From CAVVIH01 sp963748295 (lineage in GTDB: Bacteria > Acidobacteriota > Vicinamibacteria > Vicinamibacterales > 2-12-FULL-66-21), in contig CAVVIH010000001.1 of assembly GCA_963748295.1 (NCBI GenBank), positions 434,001-498,000 on the forward strand: 64,000 nucleotides of DNA, written 5' to 3'. The number at the start of each line of letters is the position of its first letter. Position 1 is the first letter of the stretch. Made by a program: the position numbers and the translations under genes. Shown here piece by piece: positions 1 through 7,920 of this stretch. Under the pieces are notes generated by a model. The model did no database searches, was not told the origin of the DNA, and was given only the letters and a program-made list of their open reading frames with translations.

Positions 1-981
1 GCGCGCGAGCAGCAGGTTGGCGATGTTCGCGCAGGCGATGATCAGGACCAGCGCGGTCACGCCAAGCAGCATCCTCAACGGGTCCTGCGCTTCCGATCGA
101 ACGGACGTCTGCCCCCGCGCCCCGGGCTCCACGCCGGCTTCCTTCGCCTTGAACTTCGCCATCGTCTGATCGCTCATGCCGCGCTGCAACGGCACCTCGA
201 CCTGGTTGATGATGTTCTTGTACGGAACGTTGATCCCCGTTCGTGCCTCGTCGATCGACACGCCGGGCCGCAGCCGCGCGAATACGTACACCCAGTAGCT
301 GCGGCGGTTCGCGAACTGGTTCGGTCCGATCAAGGGCTCCATCAATCCGCGAAGCGTGATCGGCACATACACCTTGGGCTGAACGCCCAGCGTCGTGCCT
401 TCGAATCCGCGCGGCGCCACGCCGACGATCGTCAGCGACTGGCCGTTGACGATCATCGTCTTGTTGACGACGCCCGGATCCGCGTCGAAGCGCGTCAACC
501 AGTACCCATGGCTCAGCACGACGACCGGCGATTCCCCGACCGCCTTGTCGTCGTCCGGGGTCAGCAGACGGCCGGCCGCCGGCTGGAGTCCGAGCAGCGG
601 AAAGTAGCTGCCGGATACCAGCGTCCCCTCGCCGTTCAGCGTCTGGCCGCCGAAGGCGAGGTTGGCGCTGAACCCGCGGTGAGCCGCCATTTCGGTGAAC
701 ACCTTCTGCTCGCGCTGCAGGTCGCGGAACATCGGATAGCTGAAGACGACATCGCACCCTCCGGCATTGGTGCAGGACTGCGATCCCGGCTTCGGTCCCG
801 GCGTGGAGAGGTTGACCAGCGTCGATGGTTCACGGACGGGAAGCGGCCTGAGCAGGACCTGGTTGAACACCGAGAAGATCGCCGCGTTTGCGCCGATGCC
901 GAGCGCGAGCGAGACGATGGCGACGGCGGTCACGAACGGCGCTTTGAAGAGGGTCCGGAAGGCGTGTTTGAGGTTGATCAT
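1..981 (-). CDS. ADOP-family ABC transporter permease (MacB-like), cut by the window edge
   Basis: The minus-strand frame opens at an ATG at 981 and runs off the window start, so only about the first 327 residues are seen. The start reads MINLKHAFRTLFKAPFVTA, followed by a membrane helix (about residues 15-40) and a long periplasmic MacB_PCD-like domain with the phrases PLPVREPSTLVNLSTPG and VVVLSHGYWLTRF. A second hydrophobic stretch near the cut (LLGVTALVLIIACANIANLL) is the usual first helix of the FtsX block. This is the Acidobacteria-typical ADOP permease, normally about 800 residues with two FtsX blocks. The substrate cannot be told from sequence; macrolide or lipoprotein export is only a family-level guess. 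No ATPase partner is visible here. Confidence 0.88.
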   Translation of the reverse strand, partial: MINLKHAFRTLFKAPFVTAVAIVSLALGIGANAAIFSVFNQVLLRPLPVREPSTLVNLSTPGPKPGSQSCTNAGGCDVVFSYPMFRDLQREQKVFTEMAAHRGFSANLAFGGQTLNGEGTLVSGSYFPLLGLQPAAGRLLTPDDDKAVGESPVVVLSHGYWLTRFDADPGVVNKTMIVNGQSLTIVGVAPRGFEGTTLGVQPKVYVPITLRGLMEPLIGPNQFANRRSYWVYVFARLRPGVSIDEARTGINVPYKNIINQVEVPLQRGMSDQTMAKFKAKEAGVEPGARGQTSVRSEAQDPLRMLLGVTALVLIIACANIANLLLAR

Positions 982-1056
982 GTTGTGCTCAGGTGGTTCG
1001 ACGCCTTGGGCGTCCAATTAGTTGGCGACGATATACTTGGCGGCGGAAGGACACCG

Positions 1057-1645
1057 GTAGATCTGCTCTCCGTCGTCGTCACGCTGTTCCTGATCATGGA
1101 TCCGCTGGGAAACATCCCGGTGTTCCTCTCCGTGCTCAAGCAAGTCGCGCCGGAACGGCGACGCCTCGTGCTCGTTCGCGAGATCCTCTTCGCCTATGCG
1201 GTCCTGCTGATCTTTCTCTTCTTTGGCAACTATCTCCTTCGCTTGCTGCACCTGCAGCAGGAGGCCGTGAGCATCTCCGGAGGGATAGTGACTGTTCCTG
1301 ATCGCGCTGCGTATGATCTTTCCGCCGGAGGGAGGCATGCTCGGTGAAACGCCGGAAGGCGAGCCGTTCCTCGTCCCGCTCGCCATTCCGTTGATTGCCG
1401 GCCCCTCGATCCTGGCCGCGCTGCTGCTGCTCCAGCGCCACGATGCCGGGAATGTCGGCGAACTGCTCGCCGCGACAACCATCGCCTGGGCGCTCAGCGG
1501 GATCATCCTGCTGGCGTCCCCCTTCTTCTACCGGATCCTCCGCCAGCGGGGTTTGATAGCCATGGAGCGCCTGATGGGCATGCTCCTTGTGATGATTGCC
1601 GTCCAGATGTTGATGAACGGCCTTTCTGTGGTGATGAAACGCTAG
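1057..1645 (+). CDS. MarC-family integral membrane protein, with one frameshift
   Basis: Conceptual joining of two frames gives a MarC/UPF0056 protein of about 195 residues. The N-terminal part holds LFLIMDPLGNIPVFLSVLK, the family signature, and further hydrophobic helices. The second part starts at LFLIALRMIFPPEGG and runs to the TAG at 1643-1645. The two halves are joined by removing one base, the A at 1291 (GTG-A-CTG), so the break looks like a +1 insertion. The start is uncertain: the frame is open far upstream, no ATG lies near the conserved N-terminus, GTA at 1057 follows a GGAAGG stretch, and TTG at 1006 is another option. The family is a poorly characterised multi-pass inner-membrane family; despite the name, a role in drug resistance is not established. 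A hairpin repeat begins directly after the stop codon. Confidence 0.72.
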
Positions 1646-1765
1646 CCAACTCCCAAATCCCAAATCCCAAATCCCAAGTTTTTCCCTGGGCAAGTGCTTC
1701 TTGGGAGTTGGGAATTGGAAGGTGGGAGTTCATTGCAGGTGGGGGTTGGGATTTGGGAGTTATCA
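1646..1765. repeat. Intergenic hairpin repeat, GGGAGTTGG family, copy 1
   Basis: The left arm is made of CCCAAATCCCAAATCCC-type units (about 1646-1678). The loop holds TTTTTCCCTGGGCAAG. The right arm is made of TTGGGAGTTGGGAATTGG-type units (about 1700-1765). The arms are complementary, so a transcript would fold into a long stem. It fills the gap between the marC stop and the peptidase start. The same units and a similar loop recur at 7781-7920. Confidence 0.8.
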
Positions 1766-1772
1766 TGGGTTT

Positions 1773-3917
1773 ATGCGCAAAAGCTTGAAGTTGGCCGCTC
1801 CTGTTCTTGCTGGCGCCCTGCTGGTGCCGGCCGTGCTCGCCCAGGAGAGCACCACCAGGCCGCCGATCGCTGACAGGAAACCGCACACTACCGAGATCCA
1901 TGGCTACACGCTGAAGGACGATTACTTCTGGCTGCGCGAGAAGGGCAGCACCGAAGTAACGAAGTACCTCGAAGCCGAGAACGCTTACACCGACACGGTG
2001 ATGAAGCCGTACAAGACGCTCGAGGAAACGCTGTACAAGGAGATGCTCGGCCGCATCAAGCAGACGGACTTGAGCGTGCCGTACCGCCTTGGCGAGTACT
2101 TCTATTACTCGCGAACTGAAGAAGGAAAACAGTATCCATACCTCTGCCGCCGCAAGGGCAGCATGGAAGCGCCGGAAGAGGTGATGCTCGATCTGAACAA
2201 GCTCGCAGAAGGGCAGAAGTTCCTCAGTCTTGGCGCGGCCACGGTCAGCGACGACGGGAACTGGCTCGCCTATTCGACCGACACGACTGGCTATCGGCAG
2301 TACACGCTCAAGGTCAAGAATCTCCGCACCGGCGAGACCCTTGCCGAGAATATCGAGCGGACTGGCTCGGTCGTGTGGGCCAACGACAACAAGACGCTCT
2401 TCTATACGACCGAAGACGCGGTCTCCAAGCGTTCCGACAAGTTCTGGCGGCACACGGCAGGCACCGACAAGAGCGATCTGCTCTACGAAGAGAAGGACGA
2501 GAACTTCGACGTCGGCGCCGGCCGATCGCTCGACCGCAAGATCATCTTCGTCGCGGCATACGCGAAGACGTCGCGCGAGTACCGGTATCTGCGCGCCGAC
2601 GATCCGTCCGGCGCGCTCAAGCTCGTGCTCGCCCGCGAGCCGGGGCACGAGTTCGACGTCGACCACTACAACGGCGAGTTCTACATCACCACCAATCGCG
2701 GCGCGAAGAACTTCCGCGTCGTCAAGGCGCCGGTCGCCGATCCGTCCGAGAAGAACTGGCAGCCGTTCATCGACCACAATCCCGCGATCAAGATCGACGG
2801 CCTGACGTTTTTCGCCGGGCATCTCGTCGTCTCCGAGCGCGAGGGCGGGCTCAACTACCTGCGGATCGTCGACATGAAGTCCAAGGCGTCGCACCGCATC
2901 ACGACCGACGAACCCGATTACGCGATGTCGCTCGGCACCAACCCCGAGTTCAACACGACCACGATCCGCTACGGCTACCAGTCGATGGTGACGCCGAGCT
3001 CGGTGTACGAATACGACCTGAACACGCACGCCCGGAAGCTGTTGAAGCAGCAGCCGGTGCTCGGCGGCTACGACGCGAAGAACTACGAGGCGAAGCGGGT
3101 CTGGGCGGTCGCCCGTGACGGCGTCAAGGTGCCGATCTCTCTCGTCTACAAGAAGGGCGTGAAGCAGGATGGCACCGCGCCGCTGCTGCTCTACGCGTAT
3201 GGATCGTACGGCGCATCGATGGCGCCGACGTTCTCGTCGAGCCGTCTGAGCCTGCTGGATCGCGGCGCGGTGTACGCGATTGCCTACATAAGAGGTGGCG
3301 GCGAGCTCGGTGAAGAGTGGCGCGAGCAGGGTCGCATGATGCAGAAGATCACGACCTTCAACGACTTCATCGACTCCGCGGACTACCTCGTGAAGAACAA
3401 GTTCACGTCGTCCGATCGCCTGGTCATTCACGGCGGCAGCGCCGGCGGCCTGCTCGTCGGCGCGGTCGTGAACATGCGCCCCCACCTGTTCAAGGCGGCG
3501 GTCGCCGAGGTGCCGTTCGTCGACGTCATCAATACGATGCTCGACGCCTCGCTTCCGCTGACGACGAGCGAGTACACCGAGTGGGGCAATCCCAACGAGA
3601 AGCCGGCGTTCGACTACATGATGAAGTACTCGCCGTACGACAACATCAAGGCGGCCAACTACCCGGCGATGCTCGTCAAGGTTTCGGTCAACGACAGCCA
3701 GGTGCCGTATTGGGAAGGCGCGAAGTTCGTCGCGAAGCTCCGGGCCACCAAGACCGACAGCAATCCGCTCTTGCTCAAGGTCAACATGGGCGCCGGGCAT
3801 GGCGGCGCCTCGGGCCGCTACGATGCGCTCCGCGAGGCCGCCTTCGCCTATTCGTTCATGCTGTGGCAGATGGGTTTGGCTCCGGCTGCAAGCGGAACCA
3901 ATGCCCAGAAGGATTGA
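1773..3917 (+). CDS. Prolyl oligopeptidase family serine peptidase (S9A, oligopeptidase B-like), exported
   Basis: This 714-residue serine peptidase has a signal peptide (MRKSLKLAAPVLAGALLVPAVLAQ), an N-terminal seven-bladed propeller (about residues 60-440) and a C-terminal alpha/beta-hydrolase domain. The nucleophile is S556 in GGSAGG, with D641 in VSVNDSQVP and H676 in GAGHGG completing the triad. The phrases YAYGSYGASM and AYIRGGGELGEEWREQGR are typical of S9A, closest to oligopeptidase B, which cleaves short peptides after basic residues. Specificity here is not proven. The in-frame ORF is open from 1701, but the upstream part translates the hairpin repeat, and the signal peptide fixes the start at ATG 1773. 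The gene appears monocistronic; the next start is 79 bp after its stop. Confidence 0.93.
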   Translation: MRKSLKLAAPVLAGALLVPAVLAQESTTRPPIADRKPHTTEIHGYTLKDDYFWLREKGSTEVTKYLEAENAYTDTVMKPYKTLEETLYKEMLGRIKQTDLSVPYRLGEYFYYSRTEEGKQYPYLCRRKGSMEAPEEVMLDLNKLAEGQKFLSLGAATVSDDGNWLAYSTDTTGYRQYTLKVKNLRTGETLAENIERTGSVVWANDNKTLFYTTEDAVSKRSDKFWRHTAGTDKSDLLYEEKDENFDVGAGRSLDRKIIFVAAYAKTSREYRYLRADDPSGALKLVLAREPGHEFDVDHYNGEFYITTNRGAKNFRVVKAPVADPSEKNWQPFIDHNPAIKIDGLTFFAGHLVVSEREGGLNYLRIVDMKSKASHRITTDEPDYAMSLGTNPEFNTTTIRYGYQSMVTPSSVYEYDLNTHARKLLKQQPVLGGYDAKNYEAKRVWAVARDGVKVPISLVYKKGVKQDGTAPLLLYAYGSYGASMAPTFSSSRLSLLDRGAVYAIAYIRGGGELGEEWREQGRMMQKITTFNDFIDSADYLVKNKFTSSDRLVIHGGSAGGLLVGAVVNMRPHLFKAAVAEVPFVDVINTMLDASLPLTTSEYTEWGNPNEKPAFDYMMKYSPYDNIKAANYPAMLVKVSVNDSQVPYWEGAKFVAKLRATKTDSNPLLLKVNMGAGHGGASGRYDALREAAFAYSFMLWQMGLAPAASGTNAQKD

Positions 3918-3996
3918 CTTGACGCGACGCGAAGCCTAAACTTCCCGCGGGGCGCGTCCCGCTTTTGTGGCGCGCACCCGCAAAAAGAGAGGGAAT

Positions 3997-5181
3997 ATGG
4001 CGGTTTCGCGACGCGCTTTCGTCCGCAGCCTGACGCCACGGGTGGGTCCGTCTTCCGCGGCCATCGCCGCCCGCGGCCGCGAAGCCTGGGCCGCCGAGCA
4101 CCCCCACGGTGAAGAGCCGCAAGCCGCGCAGGAATCTCCGCTTGCCGTCCGCCTGAACAGCAACGAGAACCCGCTGGGTCCCGGGCAGTCCGCGCTCGGC
4201 GCCATCGAACGCGCTTTCGCGTATGCCGGCCGCTACCCGATGAACGCCCGGCCCTCGATGGCCGACTTCCGGACGCTCGTCGCCAAGAAGAACGGGCTGA
4301 AGATCGAGAACGTCTGTCTCGGCGCAGGATCGGGCGAGATCCTCGAGTGCGCGGTCATGGCGTACGCGTCGAAGTCGCGCGGCGTCGTCTCCGCCGCGCC
4401 AACGTTCGAATCGCCGGGCCGCACCGCGAAGCGCGTGCAGTTTCCGCTGACCGAAATCGCCGTCGACGACGCGGGCAAGCTCGACCTCGAGAAGATGAGT
4501 GGAGCGTCGACCGGCGCCGGCCTCGTGTTCGTGTGCAACCCGAACAACCCGACCGGCGCGGTGCACGGAACCGATCCGATTGCATCGATGGTGTCGAAGA
4601 TCGCGAAAGCGTCACCCGAGACCGTGATTCTGATCGACGAGGCGTATCACGAATACGTCACGGATTCGGCCTACTCCACGGCCATTCCACTCGTGGCCAA
4701 GTACCCGAACGTCATCGTCTCGCGCACGCTGTCGAAAGCTCACGGCATGGCCGGAATGCGGCTCGGCTACGCGGTCGGCCAGCCCGAGGTCATCGCAAAG
4801 CTGGCCCGCTGGACGATGCCGTACAACGGCAACGCGCTCGTGGTCGCCGCCGGCGTCGCGTCGATCGAGGACGAAGCCCAGATCGAGCGCGAGCGCCGCC
4901 GCAACACCGACGTGCGCAAGTTCACGACCGACTTCTTCCGTAACAACGGCTTCAAGACGAGCGACTCGCAGGCGAACTTCGTCTGGGTCAACCTGCGGCG
5001 GCCCGCGCAGGAGTTCGCGCAGGCGTGCGAGAAGCAGGGCATCCTCGTCGGCCGCGCGTTCCCGCCCTTCGAGAAGACCCACGGCAGAATCTCGCTCGGC
5101 ACGATGGACGAGATGCAGCGGGCGGTCGGGGTGTTCAAGAACGTGCTCGGCCTGACGACAACGACAGCGGGCGGCAGATAG
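3997..5181 (+). CDS. Tat-exported PLP aminotransferase, histidinol-phosphate aminotransferase-like, copy 1
   Basis: This is a fold-type I PLP enzyme of 394 residues. The N-terminus MAVSRRAFVRSL is a twin-arginine signal, followed by a low-complexity linker to about residue 45. The domain contains VRLNSNENPLGPG, FVCNPNNPTGAV, LIDEAYHEYV and SRTLSKAHGMAGMRLGYAVG, where K247 should form the Schiff base with PLP. The start at ATG 3997 is chosen because GAGAGGGA lies just upstream and it places the RR motif at the N-terminus; the ORF is open to 3967. The family resembles HisC, but a secreted HisC would be odd, so the physiological amino donor and acceptor are unknown. It is 24 bp upstream of a paralogue and probably co-transcribed with it. 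Confidence 0.88.
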   Translation: MAVSRRAFVRSLTPRVGPSSAAIAARGREAWAAEHPHGEEPQAAQESPLAVRLNSNENPLGPGQSALGAIERAFAYAGRYPMNARPSMADFRTLVAKKNGLKIENVCLGAGSGEILECAVMAYASKSRGVVSAAPTFESPGRTAKRVQFPLTEIAVDDAGKLDLEKMSGASTGAGLVFVCNPNNPTGAVHGTDPIASMVSKIAKASPETVILIDEAYHEYVTDSAYSTAIPLVAKYPNVIVSRTLSKAHGMAGMRLGYAVGQPEVIAKLARWTMPYNGNALVVAAGVASIEDEAQIERERRRNTDVRKFTTDFFRNNGFKTSDSQANFVWVNLRRPAQEFAQACEKQGILVGRAFPPFEKTHGRISLGTMDEMQRAVGVFKNVLGLTTTTAGGR

Positions 5182-5205
5182 GCAGCAGGAATAAGGAGAT
5201 TCAGA

Positions 5206-6378
5206 ATGGCTCTGTCGAGACGCGGATTCGTGAGCACCCTCGGCATCGGGGCTGCCGGCCTCGTCGGTGGGCGGATCCTCAGCGGCGGCCGCGTGATCGG
5301 CCCGTGGTCGCGGCCGTTCGATGAGGCGTTGTTCGCGCAGGGCGCCCAGCCGCTGCTGCTGCACAACAACGAGAACCCGCTCGGACCGGGTGAGAAGGCG
5401 CTCAACGCGATCAGGGCGAAACTCACCGAGCGCGGCATACCGGCGGCCCGGTATTCGTCGCCGGCGGGCCAGCTCGCCGCCGCGGTTGCCTCGAAGTTCG
5501 GCTGCAAGCCCGAGAACGTCCTGGTCGGATGCGGCTCGACGCAGATCCTGCGCAACGCAACGTTCGCATTCACGTCGCCGGAGAGGCCGCTGGTCGGCGG
5601 CAGCCCGACCTACGAGGAGTGCGGCGACGTCGCCAAGCTGCTTAGCGCGCCGATCAAAACGGTGCCGGGCGACAGCAACATGCGTCACGACCTCGAGGCG
5701 ATGGCTGCGGCCGCTGTCGGCGCCGGCCTCGTGTTCTTCGACAACCCCAGCAACCCGGCAGCTACGGTGCATCCCGCCACCGCGGTCCAGGCGTTCGTCG
5801 AGAAGGTCCGCAGCACGTCGCCGGATACGGCGATCCTGATCGACGAGGCGTATCACGATTACGTCACCGACCCGGCCCACAAGACGCAGATTCCGCTCGC
5901 GCTCGAGACGCCGAACCTGCTGGTCGCCCGGACGTTCTCCAAGGTGTACGGCATGGCCGGTCTGCGCATCGGGTATGCCATCGGCCGCGCCGACACCATC
6001 AAGAAGCTTCGCGAGCTGCACTATGGGCTGAGCACGAACGTGCTCGGGCTGGCCGCGGCGATCGCCTCGATTCAGGACGACGCGAGGCTGCAGCAGGAAG
6101 CGCAGCGGAACACCGAAGCGCGCAAGTTCACGGCGGACTGGTTCAAATCAAACGGCTTCAAGCCGACCGACTCGCAGTGCAACTTCCTGTTCGTCGACGT
6201 CAAGCGGCCGGCGCGCGAGTTCCGTGATGCGTGCAGGAAGCAGGACGTCCTCGTCGGGCGTGACTTCCCGCCATTTGAGAAGTCGCACGCGCGCATTTCG
6301 ATCGGCACGCTCGACGAGATGAAGCGGGCGGTCGGCGTGTTCGGCCAGGTGCTCGGCGTCAAGGCTGCGGCTGCCTGA
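5206..6378 (+). CDS. Tat-exported PLP aminotransferase, histidinol-phosphate aminotransferase-like, copy 2
   Basis: This 390-residue paralogue of the preceding gene starts with MALSRRGFVSTLGIGAAGLV, a clear twin-arginine signal. It is preceded by an AAGGAG ribosome-binding site 8 bases before the ATG. Motifs match copy 1: LLHNNENPLGPGEKAL, FFDNPSNPAATVH, LIDEAYHDYVTDP and RTFSKVYGMAGLRIGYAIG, with the PLP lysine at K246. The usual NPNNPTG is altered to NPSNPAA, which may signal a different substrate. The tandem duplication with both copies keeping the Tat signal and the catalytic lysine suggests related but non-identical roles outside the cytoplasm. The substrate is unknown. Confidence 0.88.
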   Translation: MALSRRGFVSTLGIGAAGLVGGRILSGGRVIGPWSRPFDEALFAQGAQPLLLHNNENPLGPGEKALNAIRAKLTERGIPAARYSSPAGQLAAAVASKFGCKPENVLVGCGSTQILRNATFAFTSPERPLVGGSPTYEECGDVAKLLSAPIKTVPGDSNMRHDLEAMAAAAVGAGLVFFDNPSNPAATVHPATAVQAFVEKVRSTSPDTAILIDEAYHDYVTDPAHKTQIPLALETPNLLVARTFSKVYGMAGLRIGYAIGRADTIKKLRELHYGLSTNVLGLAAAIASIQDDARLQQEAQRNTEARKFTADWFKSNGFKPTDSQCNFLFVDVKRPAREFRDACRKQDVLVGRDFPPFEKSHARISIGTLDEMKRAVGVFGQVLGVKAAAA

Positions 6379-6393
6379 GGGCAGCCGCACGCG

Positions 6394-7254
6394 TCATTCG
6401 GCGGAAAAACAGATTCCCGATCCGTGCAGCCAGCAGGCGTCCGACCGCTCGTGCGCGTCGCGCCTGAGCCGTTTGATAGGGCCGAACGGACGTTTGGTCA
6501 TCGCGCTGGCAAGCTCCCCATTCAACGCATCGTTCCGCACGCCCACAGCTGAGAAGATCGCCACGAACGTCAGCAGCCGCACATCCAGCGTCTGCGGATC
6601 CGCCGTGCGGGTGAGCAGCAGCATCAATCCCTTGCCGATGTTCGTCATCGGTCCCATCGCCGCAGTGAGCGGGATCACCATCCGTCCGCCGTCCGCCAGG
6701 CCGTCCAGCCAGGTGTCCAGCGGATGCGTGACGCCGGCGTTGACGAGAATCGCGTCGAAGGTTTCCTGAAGCGCGCCGGCACCATCGCCGTGCCGCACCT
6801 CGACCCACGGCATCGACGCGAGGTTGGCCGCAGCCTGCGACGCCAGTCCGCCGTCGACCTCGAACGCCACGACGCGTCCGCCGGCGCCGGTGCAGTGCGC
6901 GAGGATCGCCGTGAAGTAGCCGGTGCCGGCGCCGATGTGCATCACGCGAGCGCCGGGCTTCACGCCGAGGGCGTCGATGGCCATGCCGACGACGCTCGGC
7001 GCCCCGTTGAAGAGCATCCGCGCCGGCTCGATGCCGATCGCGATGTTGTGGTAGACGTGCCGCGGATCCGCATCCTCGGTCTGGCGCGGCGGGCTGCCGA
7101 AGTCCGCCTCGCTGCGCACCGTCCACGGGCCCGGCGGCAGAAACCGCTCGCGTGGCACCGACGCGAGCGCTTCGACCACCGAGGCCGAGCGGATGTTGGC
7201 CACCATCTGCACTTCTTCCGCGAAGAAGCGCCGCCGCGCTGACAGATCGATCAC
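6394..7254 (-). CDS. Protein-L-isoaspartate O-methyltransferase-like SAM methyltransferase
   Basis: This is a class I SAM-dependent methyltransferase of the PCMT family (286 residues). It contains a PCMT-like N-terminal region (ASVPRERFLPPG, residues 31-42) and the SAM-binding motif VMHIGAGTGYFTAILA (104-119). It also has VEVRHGDG, FDAILVNAGVTHP and GGRMVIPL. PCMT enzymes methylate isoaspartyl residues in damaged proteins, but divergent members may act elsewhere. The start is a GTG at 7254 with a GGAGG box about 6 bases upstream. An ATG at 7380 is also in frame, but the added residues look like out-of-frame winged-helix sequence. The GTG sits in a GTGA overlap with a TGA that could end the upstream gene, suggesting translational coupling. 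Confidence 0.8.
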   Translation of the reverse strand: MIDLSARRRFFAEEVQMVANIRSASVVEALASVPRERFLPPGPWTVRSEADFGSPPRQTEDADPRHVYHNIAIGIEPARMLFNGAPSVVGMAIDALGVKPGARVMHIGAGTGYFTAILAHCTGAGGRVVAFEVDGGLASQAAANLASMPWVEVRHGDGAGALQETFDAILVNAGVTHPLDTWLDGLADGGRMVIPLTAAMGPMTNIGKGLMLLLTRTADPQTLDVRLLTFVAIFSAVGVRNDALNGELASAMTKRPFGPIKRLRRDAHERSDACWLHGSGICFSAE

Positions 7255-7741
7255 TTGGGCCTCCGTCGCCGCGAGCCCGAGGGGGAGCGGGACGATCGGT
7301 GTGAAACCGTCCGTGCTCGCGGATGAATTGCGCCGTTTCCGGGCTGATCGCCATCGCTCTGACCGGGCGCTGCCAGACATACAGATGCTTGCGCGGCGAG
7401 CCGGCGAGGAACTTCAGCTCCCCCGCCTCGTTGAGGCGCTTGACGACCGTGTGGATCGCCGCCATCTCGTTGCTGTAAACCGACAGGTCGACGCCGATCG
7501 AGCGCAGCCGGTCGCGGAGTTCGGTCGGGGAGAGGGGAACGCCGGCGTTGCGATAGACGAGCCGGCAGGCGTCGGTCAGGCCGAGCGGTTGCGTCGGGGT
7601 GTAGCCAAGCAGGCGCGACAGCGTGCCGATCGTCTGCGCGAGCTGGTCGAGGCGCTGGTCGATCGCACGCCGCTGTTCACCGAGCGACTCGTACTCCTGA
7701 ACCGCTGCCTGGAGCGCGGTGCGGTAGTCCGGTTCTGTCAT
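7251..7741 (-). CDS. Winged-helix (HARE-HTH-like) protein, 3' end disturbed
   Basis: The frame starts at ATG 7741 (MTEPDYRTALQAAVQEYESL). It shows a coiled-coil-like segment (residues 10-45) and then a winged-helix region of about 70 residues. That region includes LTDACRLVYRNAG, TELRDRLRSIGVD and HTVVKRLNEAGELKF, ending near KHLYVWQ. This resembles HARE-HTH domains, which are thought to bind DNA or link to chromatin and restriction enzymes. The frame has no stop until 6359, deep inside the methyltransferase in a different frame, so the true end is probably near 7251-7253, where a TGA overlaps the methyltransferase GTG start. Reaching it needs an indel in 7260-7400; alternatively a one-base shift would fuse the two proteins. 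A perfect palindrome overlaps the start codon, so autoregulation is plausible. Confidence 0.6.
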
Positions 7742-7775
7742 GCATATGTTTATACATTAGGTGTAAACATATGCA
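7741..7775. promoter_or_regulatory. AT-rich palindrome overlapping the start of the winged-helix gene (putative operator)
   Basis: The arm TGCATATGTTTA (7741-7752) is matched by TAAACATATGCA (7764-7775), a perfect 12-bp inverted repeat. With one mismatch the arms extend to 15 bp around a 5-base centre. It begins at the first base of the ATG of the minus-strand winged-helix gene and is strikingly AT-rich against its surroundings. No Shine-Dalgarno is visible between it and the ATG. An operator for the winged-helix protein itself is the simplest reading. Confidence 0.6.
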
Positions 7776-7780
7776 CAAAC

Positions 7781-7920
7781 CCCCAGCTCCAACTCCCAAC
7801 CCCCAAAAAACGCCAACTCCCAACTCCCAATTTTTTTCCTGGGCTTGGGGGTTTTGGGAGTTGGGAGTTGGGAGTTGGGAGTTGGGAGTTATTTGGGAGT
7901 TGGAAATTGGGAGTTGGGAT
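7781..7920. repeat. Intergenic hairpin repeat, GGGAGTTGG family, copy 2
   Basis: The left arm has CCAACTCCCAACCCCC units. The loop is T-rich and followed by CCTGGGCTTGGGGG (near 7831-7852). The right arm has five or more GGGAGTT units. Arms, unit and loop match the repeat at 1646-1765. The right edge encodes the last residues of the HupE-like protein on the minus strand. Confidence 0.8.

Noticed and set aside
508..1347. 279-residue plus-strand ORF
   Set aside because: Its first part is antisense of the permease; only the last 95 or so residues are real MarC sequence before the frameshift.
1503..3800. 765-residue minus-strand ORF opposite the peptidase
   Set aside because: Antisense shadow with Arg/Val/Leu-rich low-complexity sequence and no domain; the plus-strand peptidase has all its motifs.
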